Shown one piece after another: positions 60,037 to 64,000 of a stretch of 64,000 nucleotides of DNA (the first letter of the stretch is position 1; each line of letters begins with the position of its first letter). The notes under the pieces were generated by a model. That model was not told the DNA's origin and did no database searches. It saw only the letters and a list, made by a program, of their open reading frames with translations. A program made the position numbers and the translations under genes. Location: positions 248,001 through 312,000 of the forward strand of contig CBDDDI010000004.1 in NCBI GenBank assembly GCA_965226565.1, read 5' to 3'. Origin of the DNA: SZUA-444 sp965226565. Its GTDB lineage: Bacteria; Bacillota; Clostridia; Oscillospirales; Ruminococcaceae.

Positions 60037-61074
60037 TTATTTATTAAACATCACTATTTGAATAATTATATACATAATCACAAAAGGATTAATAAATATA
60101 TCTTTATAAGTCAACGCATTTATTACTGATGGATTTTCACCTTTAAAATTAACTCTAAATTTCTTTTGAAATATAAATACTAAACCTAATATGCAAATAA
60201 GAAGTATAGCTCCTATTGTGAGTGCAACACCAATTGTTTCAAATTCAGACATAGAGTCCACTTCTTTGTTTAAAGGAAGGAAATAAACTGAAAATGATAC
60301 AAAGTTAGTAAGACCATGTAAAATTATTGATGGAAGTATTGAATTAGTTTTTATTGCAACATAACCTAAAACAATACCTATTACGAAAGCAACAAAACCT
60401 TGTTGTAAATAACCATGCAATAATCCAAAAGCTATTGATGTAATGACTACTGCCAATTTCGCACCATGAGGCTTCAGTATATTTAGCAAATATCCTCTAA
60501 ATAATATTTCTTCAATAAGTGGAGCAAAAACACACAAACTTACGAAAAATATGATTATTGAAAAACTATCTTGACCTCCAGGTGATAAATCGACCTTAGG
60601 AGGTTCGTATTTAAATACCATTGTAATTGCAGATGCAACAATTGCTATTATTGTTCCAAAAACGTAATTTAACAATAATAACGGCGGAAATGTTCTAACT
60701 ATATATTCTTTACTCCAACCTTTATTTTTAACTTTGAAGCTTGGAGAAACATCTCTTATTTTAACTCCAAAAATTTTTAATGATACAGGTATTGAAGTTA
60801 TTAACGCAAGAATTTGAGTTATAAAATTTTGAATTAAACTCATATTTGGATTTAATGTAAAATAATAATATAGAGCTTTTACATATTCATCTTTGTTTAA
60901 AGGAAATCCATTACCAGCAATTAAATTAGCACCTACAATTATAGCAATATTATAAAAATGAATAAGAATTATATATAATATCATTATAGCAGCGCATATA
61001 CTAACTGATTTTTTTAGTGACGAATTAAGTGGTTTTATATTATATGATGATTGACATTCATTTATCTCATTCAT
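60037..61074 (-). CDS. CPBP-family intramembrane metalloprotease
   Basis: 345 aa with about 8 membrane helices. CPBP motifs: EEILFRGYLL (near residue 187), FGLLHGYLQQG (near 218) and the final IILHGLTNF (near 252). These hold the Glu-Glu/Arg and His residues of the Abi/CAAX-prenyl-type protease. Bacterial members act in bacteriocin immunity or protein sorting; this substrate is unknown. It follows two LCP genes on the same strand. AAGGAAG precedes the ATG. Confidence 0.9.
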   Translation of the reverse strand: MNEINECQSSYNIKPLNSSLKKSVSICAAIMILYIILIHFYNIAIIVGANLIAGNGFPLNKDEYVKALYYYFTLNPNMSLIQNFITQILALITSIPVSLKIFGVKIRDVSPSFKVKNKGWSKEYIVRTFPPLLLLNYVFGTIIAIVASAITMVFKYEPPKVDLSPGGQDSFSIIIFFVSLCVFAPLIEEILFRGYLLNILKPHGAKLAVVITSIAFGLLHGYLQQGFVAFVIGIVLGYVAIKTNSILPSIILHGLTNFVSFSVYFLPLNKEVDSMSEFETIGVALTIGAILLICILGLVFIFQKKFRVNFKGENPSVINALTYKDIFINPFVIMYIIIQIVMFNK

Positions 61075-61104
61075 AATTAACTTCCTTTACAACATTTAAA
61101 TTAT

Positions 61105-62115
61105 TTATACTGAGCTATCATCTTCAATTCCATATTTTTGGTTATATACACTCTCATCTTTATAAATAAAATCATGAAGTTGCTCAGTAGCAAGATATAA
61201 ATCATAAATTACATTTGAAGTAGTAGATTTCTTTAAAGTTACAGTTTTATTAGGAAATTTGAGATTTTTCAAACTAAGATTATCTACTGTAGCCAAACTA
61301 GCTAATCCTATTATATCATCTAAACCTAAAGATGTTTCAACCATAGGCATTAATGTTTGTGCTAATGAAGTAAGCTCTGCAATATTAAGCTTTATTGCTT
61401 TATTAAATAATGCAGTTAAAACTTCTTTTTGTCTTTCTATTCTAACAAAGTCACTATCAATTTTTCTTATTCTGCAAAAAGCTGTAGCTTGAGCACCGTC
61501 TAAATGTACTTTTCCTGAAGTAGCCACTCTTGGTGAGTTTGGTGAAAAACCTCTCATAATACTATTTAAAGAACGTCTTTCTTTTTCTGTTATTTCTACA
61601 GTTACTCCGCCAACTTTATCGATAACTTTTGTTAAATTACGCATATTTATAGTTATATAATCTTTAATGTCCATATTAAAATTACGATTTAATGTATTTA
61701 TTGCAAGAATATGTCCGCCCCAAGAATAGGCAGCATTAATTTTTGATGGTCCATGTCCTTGAATATTAACTTCACTATCTCTAGGAATTGAAGTTAATTT
61801 TACTACTCCACCTTTTTTATCAATAGATGCTATCATTATACTATCTGATAGACCTCTAAACTCATTTGATCTTGTATCCACTCCAAACAAAGCAATATTT
61901 ACTATTCCAGAATCAAGATACTTACTATTTGTTGAGGAATCAATCCCAAGTTCGCTTAAATCATCAGTTATTTCAACTTGATTAAAATCCTTAAGTATAT
62001 AAAATACTCCTGCAGCAATTATAAATAATAAATTTAATACTATTAACACAGTGATAAGGACTTTTTGCTTTGTGGACATCTTCTTTTTATTTATTTTCTT
62101 TTTTGTATCGCTCAT
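61105..62115 (-). CDS. LytR-CpsA-Psr (LCP) family protein, copy 1
   Basis: 336 aa. Lys-rich N-terminus, membrane helix at about 17-40, then an extracellular LCP domain: IALFGVDTR, SDSIMIASIDKKGG, KLTSIPRDSEVNIQG (catalytic Arg/Asp), INAAYSWGG and FCRIRKIDSDFVRIERQ. LCP enzymes attach teichoic acid or capsule polymers from undecaprenyl phosphate to peptidoglycan. It has a paralogue 82 nt upstream. AAGAAGGG precedes the ATG. Confidence 0.93.
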   Translation of the reverse strand: MSDTKKKINKKKMSTKQKVLITVLIVLNLLFIIAAGVFYILKDFNQVEITDDLSELGIDSSTNSKYLDSGIVNIALFGVDTRSNEFRGLSDSIMIASIDKKGGVVKLTSIPRDSEVNIQGHGPSKINAAYSWGGHILAINTLNRNFNMDIKDYITINMRNLTKVIDKVGGVTVEITEKERRSLNSIMRGFSPNSPRVATSGKVHLDGAQATAFCRIRKIDSDFVRIERQKEVLTALFNKAIKLNIAELTSLAQTLMPMVETSLGLDDIIGLASLATVDNLSLKNLKFPNKTVTLKKSTTSNVIYDLYLATEQLHDFIYKDESVYNQKYGIEDDSSV

Positions 62116-62197
62116 AATTATTTACCCTTCTTTAGATAACCTTAATTAACATTTTCCTTTTATGTATTTTAATAATACTATTTTGTATTATTAATTA

Positions 62198-63175
62198 TTA
62201 CTCAAATCTTTTATCTTCATATATAAAACTATGAATATCTTTAGCAGCAACATCTAAATCATAAACAAGCTCAGACATTTTAGGTGTTGAAGGATCATCT
62301 TTAGCATGATAACTATCCATAGGAATTTGAAGATCAACAAGTTGAACATTTTTTTTAGTCATTATAGAAGCTAAATCTATAATTTCGTTAAATTTCAATG
62401 AAGTCTTAACAAATTTCATTGATTCTTTAGCTAATGAAGTCAATTTAGGAATACCAAGATTTTTTGATTTATTAAATAATGCATTTAAAACTGTTCTTTG
62501 TCTTGTCATTCTTGCATAATCAGTACCAATACTTCTTATTCTGCAATAAGCTGTAGCTTGAGCACCTGTTAATTTAACTTTTCCTGAACTAGCTATTTTA
62601 GATGCTTTTGGAGCTCGTCCTGCCATAATTTGATTTGCAGCTGTTTTTTCAGCATCAGTAATCTCTATAGTAACTCCATCAACAACATCAATAAGTCCCA
62701 TTAAATCATCCATATGCACTGATACATAATCTTTAATATTCATATCAAAATTTTCGTTAAGTGCCTTCACTGCTCTTTTAGCACCACCAGTACTATGCGC
62801 ATGAGTTATTTTATCAAGACCTCTTTTTTCTACTTTAACCTGAGAATCACGTGCAATAGAAGTAAGTTTTATATATCCACCTTTTTTATCAACAGATACT
62901 ATCATTATACTATCTGATAATCCATAATCACCAAGTCCATATAAAGCTATATTAACTATTTGCGAATTTGCAAATTTATCATCTAACGATTTATTGATTC
63001 CTAATTGATCTAAATCATTTGTAAAAGAATCATATTTATAACTAAAGAAATCTTTTATAAAAATACTTAATGCAAGTACTATTATCAATACATTTACTAA
63101 TATCAAAACTGTTAAAATCTTTTTTTGTTTATTTGTCATCTTCTTTCTTTTATTTTTCTTTATATTGTCTCTCAT
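62198..63175 (-). CDS. LytR-CpsA-Psr (LCP) family protein, copy 2
   Basis: 325 aa. Membrane helix at about 20-42; LCP domain with IALYGLG, SDSIMIVSVDKKGGY, LTSIARDSQVKVEKRG and YCRIRSIGTDYARMTRQRTVL. The usual IPRD is IARD here, but the Arg and Asp are kept. It is a tandem paralogue of the gene at 61105-62115. Its upstream region (63176-63459, 284 nt) is A+T-rich with no coding sequence and only the dnaJ terminator. Confidence 0.93.
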   Translation of the reverse strand: MRDNIKKNKRKKMTNKQKKILTVLILVNVLIIVLALSIFIKDFFSYKYDSFTNDLDQLGINKSLDDKFANSQIVNIALYGLGDYGLSDSIMIVSVDKKGGYIKLTSIARDSQVKVEKRGLDKITHAHSTGGAKRAVKALNENFDMNIKDYVSVHMDDLMGLIDVVDGVTIEITDAEKTAANQIMAGRAPKASKIASSGKVKLTGAQATAYCRIRSIGTDYARMTRQRTVLNALFNKSKNLGIPKLTSLAKESMKFVKTSLKFNEIIDLASIMTKKNVQLVDLQIPMDSYHAKDDPSTPKMSELVYDLDVAAKDIHSFIYEDKRFE

Positions 63176-63422
63176 AACATTTACCTCTCTTAAATAATGT
63201 CATCAAACATAACTACGTTTAATTACTAAAACAAAATTACTTTATCTATTATCAAAATTAGAAATAACATATAAAAATCATATTGAAATAATATTCTTTA
63301 ATTAATTTAATAATCAGCAATGTCTATATGTTGAAAAGTACTATTTACAAAATAAAACTAATTTGTAAACAATAATATCCTAGATTATAATTATACTACT
63401 AAAAATATTTTTGTCAAATAAA

Positions 63423-63446
63423 AAATCGGACATTTGTCCGATTTAA
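63423..63446 (-). terminator. Rho-independent terminator of dnaJ
   Basis: AAATCGGAC (63423-63431) pairs perfectly with GTCCGATTT (63436-63444). On the minus strand it is followed by TTTTTATTTG. Confidence 0.9.
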
Positions 63447-63459
63447 TATCTATTTATAT

Positions 63460-64000
63460 TTATAACATAAAGCTAGATTTTATTTTGTCGAAAAATGACT
63501 TTCTTTTTTCATAATTCTTTTCACCAAGAGAACCTTCAAACTCTTTAAGCAAATCTTTTTGTTTTTTAGATAAATTTCTAGGAACCTCAACAATAACCTT
63601 TAAATATTGATCACCACGATCAGAACGAGATAGCTTTTTAACACCTTTTGATTTAAAACGCATAACTGTTCCTGTTTGAGTTCCTTCAGGAATAACAAAT
63701 TTTTCTTTTCCATCTATAGTAGGAACATCAATTTCTCCACCTAAACTAGCTTGTGTAAATGTAATTGGAATTTCTGTATGAATATCAAATCCATCTCTAA
63801 CAAACATCGGATCTGGTCTTACTGTAACAGTAATTCTCAAATCTCCTGCTGGTCCACCATTAACACCTGCATCACCAAAACCACTAACTTGTAATATTTG
63901 GCCATCATCAATTCCAGCTGGAATATTAATTTGTTTTGTAACAGCAACTCTTGTTCTACCTTGACCACTACATTTTGGACATGGATTTTTAATAATTTTA
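63460..64000 (-). CDS. dnaJ: Chaperone DnaJ, C-terminal part (5' end beyond window)
   Basis: 180 codons to the right edge. It enters with the last zinc-finger repeat CPKCSGQGRTRV, then the substrate-binding domain INIPAGIDDGQILQVSGFGDAG, GDLRITVTVRPD, FVRDGFDIHTEIPITFTQASLGGEIDVP and the typical GTVMRFKSKGVKKL. J domain and first zinc repeats lie outside. DnaJ is the Hsp40 co-chaperone of DnaK. With htpG under CIRCE (11254-11280), an hrcA-grpE-dnaK-dnaJ operon with its own CIRCE is expected to the right. Confidence 0.95.
   Translation of the reverse strand, partial: KIIKNPCPKCSGQGRTRVAVTKQINIPAGIDDGQILQVSGFGDAGVNGGPAGDLRITVTVRPDPMFVRDGFDIHTEIPITFTQASLGGEIDVPTIDGKEKFVIPEGTQTGTVMRFKSKGVKKLSRSDRGDQYLKVIVEVPRNLSKKQKDLLKEFEGSLGEKNYEKRKSFFDKIKSSFML

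Noticed and set aside
1..64000. tRNA genes, CRISPR arrays, insertion sequences or prophage
   Set aside because: No T-loop-like motifs with cloverleaf pairing, no direct-repeat arrays, and no transposase, integrase or structural phage genes were seen.

Overview
The window comes from a low-G+C (about 30% by eye), endospore-forming, anaerobic Gram-positive bacterium, most likely a member of class Clostridia. The evidence is SpoIVB, an electron-bifurcating type [FeFe] hydrogenase operon, ferredoxin-dependent indolepyruvate oxidoreductase, formate-THF ligase, strong AGGAGG ribosome binding sites and sigma-A promoters, and the local orders dnaG-rpoD and ffs-dnaX-ybaB-recR. The standard genetic code is used. 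I see no tRNA genes, insertion sequences, prophage or CRISPR array; most of the window is chromosomal core.

Layout. 1-6546 (minus): rpmE, yigZ, dgt, dnaG, rpoD, an Rrf2 regulator and a cation/proton antiporter cut by the left edge. 6761-16514 (plus): tautomerase, maf, rsmE, a repeat-containing Cys/Asp/Glu-rich membrane protein, trmB, a VanY-type peptidase, htpG behind a perfect CIRCE operator, the SRP RNA gene, dnaX-ybaB-recR and tadA. 16552-17784: spoIVB. 18014-23020 (minus): HydABC-type hydrogenase operon. 23304-26467 (plus, divergent from it): DRTGG protein, RsbW-like ATPase, a small hydrogenase-like Fe-S protein with H-cluster-like ligands, a second DRTGG protein and a PHP-domain protein; this looks like a sensing or regulatory module for the hydrogenase. 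26630-34599 (plus): sodium:solute symporter, two phenylacetate-CoA ligases, iorAB and an ACT-domain protein, an aryl-2-oxoacid/aryl-acid module. 34571-36771 (minus): DUF1294 protein, tcdA, rodA. 36935-43148 (plus): fhs, tsaE-tsaB-rpiB-glmS and an aldo/keto reductase. 43199-49508 (minus): membrane-anchored pullulanase, pyrG and an unusual histidine-kinase-like protein. 49814-50845: gap. 50901-56119 (minus): deo nucleoside salvage operon (udp, cdd, deoB, deoC) led by an HD phosphohydrolase, a CDF transporter and a frameshifted GtrA gene. 56252-59994 (plus): degenerate MNT plus HEPN pair, flippase, deoD and small proteins. 60037-64000 (minus): CPBP protease, two LCP proteins and the 3' end of dnaJ.

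Most notable: the divergent hydrogenase / hydrogenase-like sensor locus, including a Ser at an H-cluster ligand position of HydA; the MNT-HEPN pair whose nucleotidyltransferase has lost its catalytic residues; a T7-tract frameshift that separates GtrA from its N-terminus; the 45-bp tandem repeat in a Cys-rich membrane protein; and a transcription terminator lying inside the convergent DUF1294 gene.
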